Origin: Rhizohabitans arisaemae | GTDB taxonomy: Bacteria > Actinomycetota > Actinomycetes > Streptosporangiales > Streptosporangiaceae | Length of the DNA: 64,000 bases | Direction of reading: 5' to 3' | NCBI RefSeq assembly: GCF_025996515.1 | Contig: NZ_BLRH01000014.1 | Location: 248,001 to 312,000 of the forward strand | Part shown: positions 35,118-43,648 of the stretch, piece after piece | Layout of the letters: each line of letters opens with the position of its first letter | How positions within the stretch are numbered: the first letter of the stretch is position 1 | Position numbers and translations under genes: made by a program | The notes under the pieces: model-generated | The model's database searches: none | What the model saw: the letters and a program-made list of their open reading frames with translations, nothing else | Told to the model about the DNA's origin: nothing

Positions 35118-36192
35118 CTATTGTGCGCTTCCGCCCCAGTCGGAGCCCGTCATTCCTCCGGGGATCGGGCATGATCGGGCACGCGCAATTCTCCAGTTCA
35201 GCGCTAAATGGGTGAACGGTACGGCTCTGCATTATTACTTCTTCGACCGGAAAGAAGACGGATCCCAGGTCCGCTTCACCAACGGCACGTCCCGATTCGT
35301 CACCTGGGTCGGCGCCGAGGCTCAGCGGCAGGTCGTCCGGGACGCCTTCCAGGTCTGGAAGGACCTCGGCATCGGGCTGGAGTTCCGCGAGGTCTCCGAT
35401 CGCAACCAGGCCGAGATCAGGATCGGGTTCATGGATTTCGACGGCTCGTGGTCCTACCTCGGCCGGGGGATCCTGCAGGCGGGCGTGAACGAGCGCACCA
35501 TGAACTTCGGCTGGGACCTCACCACGCCGTACGGCCGTACCACCGCGCTGCACGAGATCGGGCACACGCTCGGCATGCCGCACGAGCACCAGAACCCCTT
35601 CACCGGCATCCAGTGGGACGAAGAGGCCGTCTACGCCCACCTCGGCGGCCCGCCCAACAACTGGACGCGCCAGCAGACCTTCCACAACGTGCTCCGCAAG
35701 CTCAACACCCAGGAGGTCTCGGGCTCGACCTGGGACCCGAACTCGGTGATGGAGTACTCGTTCCCGCCCGGCCTCATCCTCGCGCCGGAGAAGTATCGCA
35801 ATGAGGGGATAAGCCCGCCGGGCACCATCTCCCCGGTGGACGCGGAGTACATCCGGCAGTGGTATCCGCCGCTCGCACCCGAGGGGCCGCCGCCGCTGAA
35901 GCCGTTCGAGTCCGTCCCGCTCGACCTCGCCTCCGGGCAGCAGGCGGACTTCTCCATCGCCCCGGAGGCCACCCGCGACTACACCTTCGGCACGTTCGGT
36001 TCGACCGACGTGGTGCTCGTCCTCTTCGAGCAGGTCGGCGACGAGCTCCGGTACGTGACGGGGGACGACGACAGCGGCGCCCCGCGGAACGCGACGCTGA
36101 AGCAGAAACTCTTCCAGGACCGCAGATACGTCCTGCGGATGCGTCTCTACTCCGCCTGGCAGTCGGGCAAGTCCGCCGTCATGTACTGGTGA
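35101..36192 (+). CDS. M12A (astacin-like) zinc metallopeptidase
   Basis: A 363-residue metzincin. The zinc motif TALHEIGHTLGMPHEHQNP holds His151, Glu152, His155 and His161, and the Met-turn is SVMEYSF (Met217, Tyr219), both fitting the astacin family. The N-terminal part (LHYYFFDRKEDG, VRDAFQVWKDLGIGLEF) matches the usual catalytic domain. The C-terminal about 100 residues (FSIAPEATRDYTFGTFGSTD, VLFEQVGDELRYVTGDDDSG) resemble a pre-peptidase C-terminal beta-sandwich. GAGGAGG lies well placed before ATG 35101. Unusually, no signal peptide or propeptide is visible. A small ORF overlaps its start. Confidence 0.9.
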   Translation: MDQKFSYCALPPQSEPVIPPGIGHDRARAILQFSAKWVNGTALHYYFFDRKEDGSQVRFTNGTSRFVTWVGAEAQRQVVRDAFQVWKDLGIGLEFREVSDRNQAEIRIGFMDFDGSWSYLGRGILQAGVNERTMNFGWDLTTPYGRTTALHEIGHTLGMPHEHQNPFTGIQWDEEAVYAHLGGPPNNWTRQQTFHNVLRKLNTQEVSGSTWDPNSVMEYSFPPGLILAPEKYRNEGISPPGTISPVDAEYIRQWYPPLAPEGPPPLKPFESVPLDLASGQQADFSIAPEATRDYTFGTFGSTDVVLVLFEQVGDELRYVTGDDDSGAPRNATLKQKLFQDRRYVLRMRLYSAWQSGKSAVMYW

Positions 36193-36204
36193 TCGGCCGG
36201 AGCC

Positions 36205-36234
36205 GTTCCCACGTGGGGCCGTCCCACGTGGGAC
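36205..36234. terminator. Bidirectional terminator with duplicated CCCACGTGGG
   Basis: Two copies of the palindrome CCCACGTGGG (36208-36217 and 36223-36232) also pair with each other, forming a roughly 13-bp stem with a CCG loop. It lies between the converging metalloprotease and VC0807-like genes. Confidence 0.6.
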
Positions 36235-36237
36235 GTC

Positions 36238-36870
36238 TCACGCCGGTACGGCGACGGTCAGCCGGCGCAGGCACCGGCGGAAGGCGTACACCGAGATCGC
36301 CAGGGCCGCCCCGCTGACCACCGCGACCGCGCAGGTGCGGATCACGAGGTAGGCGCCGATGGACTGGCTCAGCAGCAGCCAGATGCTCATCGCCGAGTTG
36401 GCGAGCAGGACGAAGGCCCAGAGCAGGGTGATCCGCGCGAAGAACCGCCGTACCCGGTGATGCCGGAGTACGGCCGAGGGCAGATGGATGTAGTCCAAGG
36501 TGAGCTTCTGGACGAGCGGCCTGCGCAGCCGTACCGAGGCGAGGAACGCCATGCTGATGCAGATCGTGCCGAGTTCCGGTTGCAGGAAGTAGACGACCTC
36601 GCTCCCGGTCCAGAACCCGAGGGCCGCCCGGGCGGTGATCGCGATGGCGGCGAGCACCATCGTCCCGGGCACCGGGCGGCGCAGGATGAGCCGCCAGGCG
36701 ACCCCTCCGTAGACCCAGCAGACCGCGGCGACGAGGGCACCGGTGAGTCCGAGGACCGCCAGTGCCACGTAGAACACCACCAACGGGGCGATCACCCCTT
36801 CGAGGACGCGGGGTATCGCCTGCTTCACCAGCGCGGTGACGCGGGGGAGGGTGACAGGGGGGACGGGCAT
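36238..36870 (-). CDS. VC0807-like multi-pass membrane protein
   Basis: A 210-residue membrane protein with about five helices (starting VIAPLVVFYVALAVLGLTGA and LVAAVCWVYGGVAWRLIL). Conserved-looking pieces are GFWTGSEVVYFLQPELGTI and LDYIHLPSAVLRHHRVRRFF. This pattern resembles the VC0807 family of uncharacterised proteins; I could not confirm it. ATG 36870 follows GGTGGAG on the minus strand. It is downstream of a promoter-like AT-rich gap (36960-37040). Function unknown. Confidence 0.65.
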   Translation of the reverse strand: MPVPPVTLPRVTALVKQAIPRVLEGVIAPLVVFYVALAVLGLTGALVAAVCWVYGGVAWRLILRRPVPGTMVLAAIAITARAALGFWTGSEVVYFLQPELGTICISMAFLASVRLRRPLVQKLTLDYIHLPSAVLRHHRVRRFFARITLLWAFVLLANSAMSIWLLLSQSIGAYLVIRTCAVAVVSGAALAISVYAFRRCLRRLTVAVPA

Positions 36871-37047
36871 GGGACTCCACCAGGGGGCGATCGTGCCGGA
36901 TGGGCGACCGTCCCCTCGCACGACCCGGCTCGCGGCGCGCGAGCCTGGCCGGGAAGCTGACAATGGGCCCGAGCGCTTACCGTAGCCCAAACTCCTGTAT
37001 CACCAACAAATAGATCTACGATTAGTGACAGGACACCATAACTGAGG

Positions 37048-38232
37048 TCAAAGTGACGAATGTTCCGTACGCCGGAGAGCGATGACACAGACGAGCCCGA
37101 TGACCGCGCTGACCGGGATGACCACCGTCGGATCGGCGAATTCCGCGGCCGCCCCGGCGACGGCGAACCCCAGGCCCTGCCAGAACATCAATCCTGCGGA
37201 CTGCAGACTGAGGGCGCGGGACCGCAGGTTCTCCGGGGCCGCCTCGATAAGCCGCCGATCGAGGCCGAGATGGTGGGCGAAACCGATACCGGAAACCGCC
37301 AGGATCGCGATCGACAGCCATAGTCCGGGTTCGGTGGCGAACATGAGCTGGGGCAGGAACACGCATACGGCCAGCGGGATGATTCTCCGGATTTTCAGCC
37401 AGACCCCGAACAGCTCCCCGATCACGCTTCCGATCGGCATCGCGGTCAGGAAGAGGCCGAGGGCGAAGGTGTCGAAGCCCTGCGCGCGGGTGTACGGGAC
37501 CGCGAGCGCGGAAGGGAAGATCGCGAGTGCGGGGACCCACCAGCCGAGGAGCAGAATCCGCCGGAGCGGCGGGACCGCCATGACCCGGCGCAGACCTGAG
37601 AGGGAGTCCCGCAGGAGTGACCCCTGGGTTTCCTTCTTGGTCGCGCGTTCCTTGGTGCCGAACCGGAGAACCGCGGCGGAGAGCAGGAAGCAGGCGCCGA
37701 CGATCAGGAGTGCGAGGTGCGGCTCGATCGCGGTCAGCAGGAGACCGGTGAGGGTGAATCCGGCCATCAGGGTCAACTGCGCGACGAGCCGGAACAGGCT
37801 GCGGCCGGGGATGTAGGCGTGATCGGGGAGCACGTCGGGAAGGGTGGCCGATCGGGCTCCGCTGAACACCGGGGCGACGAGTCCCACACAGAACGCGAGG
37901 AGGAGCAGGACGACGATGGGGATGCCGGGAATCGCCATGGCACAGGAGAGCAGCGCGGTGACGAGGTTGGAGCCGACCAGGAGCCGCCGGATCGGGACGC
38001 GGTCCACCAGGGCGTTGAGGAGCGTTCCGCCGAACAGGTGTGGGGAGAAGCCGAGCGTGAAGACGAGCGCGGAGAGGAACGGGGATTGCGTCCGCTCGTA
38101 CACGAGCACCATGAGCGAGAACTCGGTGATCACCGTCCCAAGCATGGAGACCACGTGGGATATGAAGATCGCGCGGAATTCCGGGATGGCCAGTGCGTCG
38201 CGGTATCGCCCATCAACGGATGTCTGGGTCAC
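37048..38232 (-). CDS. MFS transporter
   Basis: A 394-residue major-facilitator protein with 12 hydrophobic segments. The N-terminal half begins IPEFRAIFISHVVSMLGTVI and includes FSPHLFGGTLLNALVDRVPI, a motif-A-like loop. The central cytosolic loop KERATKKETQGSLLRDSLSG separates the halves. It is most like DHA3-type efflux pumps (enterobactin/macrolide exporters), but the substrate cannot be told. GTG 38232 is 61 bases from the divergent DUF5937/ArsR regulator, which probably controls it. Confidence 0.88.
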   Translation of the reverse strand: MTQTSVDGRYRDALAIPEFRAIFISHVVSMLGTVITEFSLMVLVYERTQSPFLSALVFTLGFSPHLFGGTLLNALVDRVPIRRLLVGSNLVTALLSCAMAIPGIPIVVLLLLAFCVGLVAPVFSGARSATLPDVLPDHAYIPGRSLFRLVAQLTLMAGFTLTGLLLTAIEPHLALLIVGACFLLSAAVLRFGTKERATKKETQGSLLRDSLSGLRRVMAVPPLRRILLLGWWVPALAIFPSALAVPYTRAQGFDTFALGLFLTAMPIGSVIGELFGVWLKIRRIIPLAVCVFLPQLMFATEPGLWLSIAILAVSGIGFAHHLGLDRRLIEAAPENLRSRALSLQSAGLMFWQGLGFAVAGAAAEFADPTVVIPVSAVIGLVCVIALRRTEHSSL

Positions 38233-38293
38233 GCGCTCACCGTGGCTGTTCTAGGATCACAGCGCGAGTGATTCATCTAGAAACGAATGAAAT

Positions 38294-39271
38294 ATGGCAT
38301 ATAGGCTGCTATTCACGGACGAGGACCTGCTTTTCAGCAGATTTGCGATATCTCCGTTATGGGAGACTGTCGCGGCGGTCCGTGTCATCCATGATGTACG
38401 ACGGCACGCCTTTCATCTGGCTTGGCTGAAAGATGTCAAGGAGCAGCTCACCCGACTTGACCTGAGCCCGATTATCGCGCTTCAGCCATTACGGGGGGAA
38501 ACGCCCGATTTTCTGTCGCCACCTCCGGCCCGGCCCGCCATCGAGATCGAGGAGGAACTGGAGACGGTACGGGCGGTGCCCGCCGAGACCGTCGTCTCGG
38601 AGTTCCGTCGCACCCTCGCCGACCAGCGCGATCCGGCGGCGCGAGCGCTGATCGAGAAGCTGCTTGAGGACCCGGCGGCCTCCCGGGATCAGCTCGTCGA
38701 CCTCTGCGCCCGGTGCTGGAAACTGTTGATCCACCCCTACTGGGGTCGTATCCGCCGGCTGCTCGAAGCCGACATCGCCCACCGCGCCCGGACCCTGACC
38801 GAATACGGACTGGCCAGGGTCTTCACCGACATCAACAAGAAGCTCACCTACCAGGACGGGATCCTGAGCCTGTCCGACCACTACGTCCGGGAGCGCCTGG
38901 TCGGCGGGGTCGGCGTCGTGCTGCTGCCGAGCGTCTTCATCTGGCCGTCCACCGCCGTCATCTCGGCCTCACCGTGGCAGCCGACCATCTCCTACCCGGT
39001 GCGGGGGGTGGGCGACCTGTGGCGGCAGCCGAGCGCGGGGTCGCCGGAGGCGTTGGAGCGGCTGATCGGCCGTACCCGCGCGATGATCCTCGCCGGACTC
39101 GACCGGCCGACGTCCACGACGACCCTGGCGGAGCAGTACGGACTGAGTCCCAGTGGGGTGTCCGCGCATCTCACGGCGTTGCGCGACGCCGGATTGGTCT
39201 CCTCCCGCCGCGATCGCCACCAGGTTCTCTACTTCCGTACCCCGCTCGGCGACGCTTTGCTGCAACGGTGA
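38294..39271 (+). CDS. DUF5937/ArsR-type winged-helix regulator
   Basis: A 325-residue transcriptional regulator. The first 240 residues form a DUF5937-like ligand or dimerisation domain (ISPLWETVAAVRVIHDVRRH, SLSDHYVRERLVGGVGVVLL, FIWPSTAVISASPWQPTISY). The C-terminal 75 residues are an ArsR-type winged helix (TTTLAEQYGLSPSGVSAHLT, LRDAGLVSSRRDRHQVLYFR). Such proteins in actinomycetes usually sit divergently from an MFS gene, as here (MFS at 37048). The short gap has TTCAT/ATGAA half-sites about 10 bases apart. It is probably a local repressor. Confidence 0.9.
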   Translation: MAYRLLFTDEDLLFSRFAISPLWETVAAVRVIHDVRRHAFHLAWLKDVKEQLTRLDLSPIIALQPLRGETPDFLSPPPARPAIEIEEELETVRAVPAETVVSEFRRTLADQRDPAARALIEKLLEDPAASRDQLVDLCARCWKLLIHPYWGRIRRLLEADIAHRARTLTEYGLARVFTDINKKLTYQDGILSLSDHYVRERLVGGVGVVLLPSVFIWPSTAVISASPWQPTISYPVRGVGDLWRQPSAGSPEALERLIGRTRAMILAGLDRPTSTTTLAEQYGLSPSGVSAHLTALRDAGLVSSRRDRHQVLYFRTPLGDALLQR

Positions 39272-39448
39272 GGCGGATCCGCTGTCACCATGGGTTCCGC
39301 CCGCCGCAATCAATCGGGTGAGGCCGGAGACGGCACCGTCGCCCGCGGGAGGCCGATCGGGGGTCTTCAGACGCGCTGACTCCCAGCAGACGATCAGCAC
39401 AAGGACTAAATCCTCCAAGCCCCTACATATCTCGAAACCATGCCGCAT

Positions 39449-39475
39449 AACGGAACGTGGGTGCCATAATCCGTT
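39449..39475. promoter_or_regulatory. AACGGA/TCCGTT inverted repeat upstream of the IclR gene
   Basis: AACGGA (39449-39454) and TCCGTT (39470-39475) are inverted with 15 bases between, about 37 bases before the IclR start. IclR proteins bind such short inverted repeats and usually autoregulate; this is a plausible site only. Confidence 0.35.
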
Positions 39476-39511
39476 GGGCTGACCCTGAGAAGCCGACTGG
39501 GGAGTCAACGT

Positions 39512-40258
39512 ATGCGTAGCGTGACGATCGCCTTCGCCGTACTGGACGAGGTCGCCGTCCACCAGCCGGTCGGGGTCAGCGAACTCGCCCGCCTCCTCGA
39601 CCTCCCCAAGAGCACGGTGCAGCGGAGCCTGCGGGTGCTGGCGGAGGTGGAGTGGATCCGGCCGTCCAAGCACGGGGAACAGACGAGGTGGATGCTGACC
39701 AGCCGTCCGCTGGTGATGGCGGGGCTGCTGCAGCGGCGCGAGAAGACCCTGCGCGCGGCCGCGACACCGATCATGCATGAGCTCGGACGGCAGACCAAGG
39801 AGACGGTACGCCTGATGGTCCACGACCGATCGTGGATGGTCCTGCTGGACAAGGTGGAGAGTACGCAGCCGGGACGGAGCCTGACCTGGATCGGAGCGCA
39901 GGCGCCGATCCACGCGAGCGCGGCCGGTCTGGTGCACCTGGCCTATCTGCCCGAGGAGCGGGTGGAGCCGATCGTCGCGGGCCGGCTCGAACGCTTCACC
40001 GAATCCACCGTGACCGAGCTCCCGGCGCTGCTCGCCGCACTGGAGGAGGTACGGGCCCGCGGGTACGCCGTCAACGCGGGAATGTGGCGCGACGAGGTCA
40101 ACGCCGTGGGGGCGGCCGTGCTGGACCCCGAGCGGCGTCCTATCGCGGCCATCACCGTGTCGACCCCGGCGCAGCGGCTCCCCCGGCGCCTGTGGCCGCA
40201 GTACGGGGCGATGATTCATGAGGCCGCGATGCGGATTTCTCGCGAAATGTATGACTAG
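39512..40258 (+). CDS. IclR family transcriptional regulator
   Basis: A 248-residue IclR regulator. The N-terminal winged helix is VGVSELARLLDLPKSTVQRS with LRVLAEVEWIRPSKHG. The C-terminal GAF-like effector domain includes TKETVRLMVHDRSWMVLLDK, IHASAAGLVHLAYLP and GYAVNAGMWRDEVNAVGAAV. ATG 39512 follows GGGGAG. No catabolic gene is adjacent: an ArsR-type regulator lies upstream and a small membrane protein downstream, so it appears to be an orphan and its effector cannot be guessed. Confidence 0.92.
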   Translation: MRSVTIAFAVLDEVAVHQPVGVSELARLLDLPKSTVQRSLRVLAEVEWIRPSKHGEQTRWMLTSRPLVMAGLLQRREKTLRAAATPIMHELGRQTKETVRLMVHDRSWMVLLDKVESTQPGRSLTWIGAQAPIHASAAGLVHLAYLPEERVEPIVAGRLERFTESTVTELPALLAALEEVRARGYAVNAGMWRDEVNAVGAAVLDPERRPIAAITVSTPAQRLPRRLWPQYGAMIHEAAMRISREMYD

Positions 40259-40312
40259 ACGGGACGGGTTGATCGGCTCGCGTTCGGAAAACTCGCGATG
40301 TATCGTGAACGC

Positions 40313-40654
40313 ATGCTCAACCTGCCGCCCGACGAGGTCGCCTCCACGCTCGCCGCACGAAGCGAGCTGGGGTCACAGTATGACAAGGCGCTCGCGGAGA
40401 GCTTTGTCGAGCGGGTCGGCGAGGAGATCGACAAACGGGTCGACGCCCGGCTGGCCGCCTCCGGTGCCGCCAAGCGCCCAAAGTCGAGCCACGGGGCGGC
40501 GGTCGGGCTCGCACTCGGCTCCATGGGCATGGGATTGGTGATCACCGCGATCGCGCTCGGCGCCGCAGGTGGGTTCGCCGGTGTCCTCGTCGTCCTCATC
40601 GCCTGGATCGCGATCGCGGTGGTGAACATCAGCTTCAACAATTCGCGTTCCTGA
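40313..40654 (+). CDS. Small membrane protein, hypothetical
   Basis: A 113-residue protein. The first half is a charged helical stretch (VASTLAARSELGSQYDKALA, ESFVERVGEEIDKRVDARLA), and two closely spaced membrane segments follow (VGLALGSMGMGLVITAIALG and GGFAGVLVVLIAWIAIAVVN). Similar small proteins with an LAARxELGxxYDxAL N-terminus are common in actinomycetes, with unknown function. ATG 40313 gives the usual MLNLPPDEV start; ATG 40298 is also in frame. Upstream bases TTGATC (40269-40274) may be part of its promoter. Confidence 0.7.
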   Translation: MLNLPPDEVASTLAARSELGSQYDKALAESFVERVGEEIDKRVDARLAASGAAKRPKSSHGAAVGLALGSMGMGLVITAIALGAAGGFAGVLVVLIAWIAIAVVNISFNNSRS

Positions 40655-40826
40655 TCAGCCGTAGCTGATTAATCAGACTAAAGCCGCATTTGCCTACAAT
40701 CCATCTGGTCATTGCGGGCTAAATCCCATGGTCTCTCAGCGCGCCGCCGTCCCTTGGTCGTAACCTTCGGCGCAAGCCTGTTCCCGATCCACGGAGCAGG
40801 GGCTCTTTTGCGTGGAGGCAGCCGTC

Positions 40827-41018
40827 ATGGGCCTCGGACTTCTTCTCTCGATCCTCGCCAGCCTGCTCTTCGGATTCATCGTCGGCGCCGTGGTCACCCG
40901 CCCACGGCGCTGGGTGGGTTACGGCTGCGAACACCGCTACCACGACCTGGCCGGCGCCCCGGTCCGACCCCGCCTGGACGAAGCCGCGGACGGGGTGGGA
41001 ACCGGCGCCACCCGCTGA
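40827..41018 (+). CDS. Small one-pass membrane peptide, hypothetical
   Basis: A possible 63-residue peptide: a membrane segment (MGLGLLLSILASLLFGFIVG) followed by a short polar tail containing RPRRWVGYGCEHRYHDLAGA. GGAGG at 40815-40819 is well spaced for ATG 40827; GTG 40812 is an alternative. No relative is recognised. Its size and isolation keep confidence moderate. Confidence 0.45.
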   Translation: MGLGLLLSILASLLFGFIVGAVVTRPRRWVGYGCEHRYHDLAGAPVRPRLDEAADGVGTGATR

Positions 41019-41191
41019 CCGACCCGGCCCGGCGGCATTTCACCGAGCCGGTGCAGCCATCCGTGTCGACCGACCGTCGGCCGACCTCGGTTGCATCAGC
41101 ACGGGTACGGCCACCGCAGTCCGTGACATCCTTCGACACCGTACGCCGATGGTCCGTACGGCCGCCGCGGGGGACCGGGCTGGGCCGAGCG

Positions 41192-43444
41192 TCAGCGGTT
41201 GAGGCGGTGGTCCAGCGCGGTGTGCCGTCGTCCGGCCCCGACGGTCCGTACGGCCACCGCGAGCGCGCGGCGGGAGCCGACCAGGACCACGAGCTGCTTC
41301 GCCCGGGTGACCGCGGTGTAGAGCAGGTTGCGCTGAAGCATCATCCAGGAGCTTGTGGTGATCGGGATGACCACGACCGGATACTCGCTCCCCTGTGAAC
41401 GGTGGATCGTCACCGCGTAGGCGTGCGCCAGCTCGTCGAGTTCGTCGAAGGCGTAGTCGACGGACTCGTCCTCGTCGGTGAGCACGGTGAGCTTGTGGTC
41501 CTCCGCCGACAGGTCGGTCACCACGCCGACCGTGCCGTTGAACACCCCGGCGGCACCCTTGTCGTAGTTGTTGCGGAGCTGGGTGACCTTGTCGCCCACG
41601 CGGAAGACGCGGCCGCCGTACCGGCGCTCCGGCTGTCCTTCGCGGGAGGGGGTCAGGGACTGCTGGAGCAGGATGTTGAGGTTGCCCGCCCCGGCCGGTC
41701 CGCGGTGCATCGGGGCCAGCACCTGGATGTCCCGCCGGGCGTTGAAGCGGAACTTCCGGGGGATCCGCCGCGCGACGATGTCGACGGTGAGCGCGGCGGT
41801 CGCCTCGGCGGGATCCTCTTCCGGCTCACAGGCGAAGTAGTAGAAATCCGGATAGCCCGTGAGGTGGGGTGACGAACCGGAGTTGATCCGGTGGGCGTTG
41901 ACCACGATGCCGGACTGCTCCGCCTGACGGAAGATCCGCGTCAGCCGTACCCGCGGGATCGCCGGGGAGGCGAGCAGGTCGCGCAGCACCTCGCCGGCGC
42001 CGACCGAGGGGAGCTGGTCCACATCGCCCACCAGGAGCACGTGGGCACCGCGGGGCACCGCCTTCACCAGCTTGTTCGCCAGGATCAGATCGAGCATCGA
42101 GGACTCATCGACGACGAGCAGGTCGACGTCGAGGGGGTTGTCGCGATCGTAGGTCGGGTCGCCGCCGGGCCGGAGCTCCAGCAGGCGGTGGACGGTGGCG
42201 GCCTCGTGCCCGGTGAGCTCGGAGAGCCGCTTGGCCGCCCGCCCGGTCGGCGCCACCAACGTGATCTTGGCTCGCTTGGCCTTGGCCAGCTCCACGATGG
42301 AGCGGACGGTGAAGCTCTTGCCGCACCCGGGACCCCCGGTGAGCACCGCGACCTTGGAGGTGAGCGCCAGTCGTACCGCCTCCTCCTGCTCGGGGGCGAG
42401 ATCGGCGCCGGTACGGCCGCGCAGCCAGGCGAGGGCGCGCTCCCAGTCGACGCCCGCGAACTCCGGCATCCGGTCCTCGGTGGTGCCCAGCAGGTCGAGC
42501 AGCCCGGAGGCGAGCGAGCGTTCGGCGCGGTGGAAGGGGACGAGGTAGACGGCGGGCACGGTGGGCGGAGGTTCGTCGGCGGGCTGCGCGGGGGAGCCGC
42601 CGACCGGTACGTCCTCGCGGACCACGCCCTCGTCGGCGACGAGCTCGGTGAGGCAGGGTGCGATCAGCTCGTGCGGGACGTCGAGGATCTTGGCGGCGTC
42701 GGCGACCAGATTGGGGTCGGGGAGGAAGCAGTGACCGTTGTCGGCCGCTTCGGAGAGGGTGTACTGGAGGCCCGCCTTGATCCGCTCCGGACTGTCGTGC
42801 GGGATGCCGACCGAGCGGGCGATCGTGTCCGCGGTCTTGAAGCCGATGCCCCAGACGTCGGAGGCGAGCCGGTACGGCTCGTTCTTGACGACGGAGATCG
42901 ACGAGTCGCCGTACTGCTTGAAGATTCGGACGGCGAGGGAGGTGGAGACGCCGACCCCTTGGAGGAAGACCATCACCTCCTTGATCGACTTCTGCTCCTC
43001 CCACGCCTTGGCGATCATTTTGGTGCGCTTGGGGCCGAGGCCGGGGACCTCGATGAGCCGGGCGGGGGACTCCTCGATCACCTCCAGGATGTCCGTGCCG
43101 AAGTGGCCGACCATCCGCTCGGCCATTTTCGGGCCGATTCCCTTGATCAATCCCGAGCCCAGATAGCGCTGAATACCTTGAATGGTGGCGGGAAGTATCG
43201 TGGTGTAGGAATGGACTTCGAACTGTTTGCCATATTTTGGGTGAGATGTCCATCGACCGGTGAGCCGCAGACTCTCGCCGGGCTGGGCGCCCAGCAGCGG
43301 CCCGACCACGGTGAGCAGATCGGCCCCGCTTCGGTCGGCGGCCACCCGGGCGATCGTGTACCCGGTCTCCTCGTTGGCGTAGGTGATGCGTTCGAGAACC
43401 GCTTCCAGGACGGCGGCGGACGGGGCACTGGACACGCCTGACAT
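41192..43444 (-). CDS. recD2: ATP-dependent RecD-like DNA helicase (RecD2)
   Basis: A 750-residue SF1B 5'-3' helicase not part of RecBCD. The N-terminal OB-like and helix-hairpin-helix region has GIGPKMAERMVGHFG and VPGLGPKRTKMIAKAWEEQK, the signature of RecD2 rather than RecD. Helicase motifs are TGGPGCGKSFTVRSIVELA (Walker A), LLVVDESSMLD, LLVGDVDQLPSVGAGEVLRD, LTRIFRQ and the C-terminal VTIHRSQGSEYPVVVIPI with LLYTAVTRAKQLVVLVGS. RecD2 functions in DNA repair and replication-fork maintenance. ATG 43444 follows no other gene; the divergent partner is an orphan histidine kinase. Confidence 0.95.
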   Translation of the reverse strand: MSGVSSAPSAAVLEAVLERITYANEETGYTIARVAADRSGADLLTVVGPLLGAQPGESLRLTGRWTSHPKYGKQFEVHSYTTILPATIQGIQRYLGSGLIKGIGPKMAERMVGHFGTDILEVIEESPARLIEVPGLGPKRTKMIAKAWEEQKSIKEVMVFLQGVGVSTSLAVRIFKQYGDSSISVVKNEPYRLASDVWGIGFKTADTIARSVGIPHDSPERIKAGLQYTLSEAADNGHCFLPDPNLVADAAKILDVPHELIAPCLTELVADEGVVREDVPVGGSPAQPADEPPPTVPAVYLVPFHRAERSLASGLLDLLGTTEDRMPEFAGVDWERALAWLRGRTGADLAPEQEEAVRLALTSKVAVLTGGPGCGKSFTVRSIVELAKAKRAKITLVAPTGRAAKRLSELTGHEAATVHRLLELRPGGDPTYDRDNPLDVDLLVVDESSMLDLILANKLVKAVPRGAHVLLVGDVDQLPSVGAGEVLRDLLASPAIPRVRLTRIFRQAEQSGIVVNAHRINSGSSPHLTGYPDFYYFACEPEEDPAEATAALTVDIVARRIPRKFRFNARRDIQVLAPMHRGPAGAGNLNILLQQSLTPSREGQPERRYGGRVFRVGDKVTQLRNNYDKGAAGVFNGTVGVVTDLSAEDHKLTVLTDEDESVDYAFDELDELAHAYAVTIHRSQGSEYPVVVIPITTSSWMMLQRNLLYTAVTRAKQLVVLVGSRRALAVAVRTVGAGRRHTALDHRLNR

Positions 43445-43567
43445 TCTGCCCGACCAACCGGGCGCCGAGGGTCGTTTGACCCAGGCCTCGCGAGGCGGCC
43501 GATGGGATGTCGCTCAGGGTCACCGCCGAATCCCACTAGGGTCATATATTACTATTTGAGGTAAGTG

Positions 43568-43584
43568 GGTAACCTATGGTTACC
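43568..43584. promoter_or_regulatory. 17-bp perfect palindrome upstream of the orphan sensor kinase
   Basis: GGTAACC-TAT-GGTTACC lies between recD2 and the histidine kinase in an unusually AT-rich stretch (TATATTACTATTTGAGG just before it). It has the form of a dimeric repressor or response-regulator site, about 65 bases before the kinase start. Confidence 0.55.
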
Positions 43585-43648
43585 ACTGGGGGATTGTGGC
43601 TTGATCTGATCGGGGGATCATCGTGAAGGCTCAGACAACCCTGCACCG

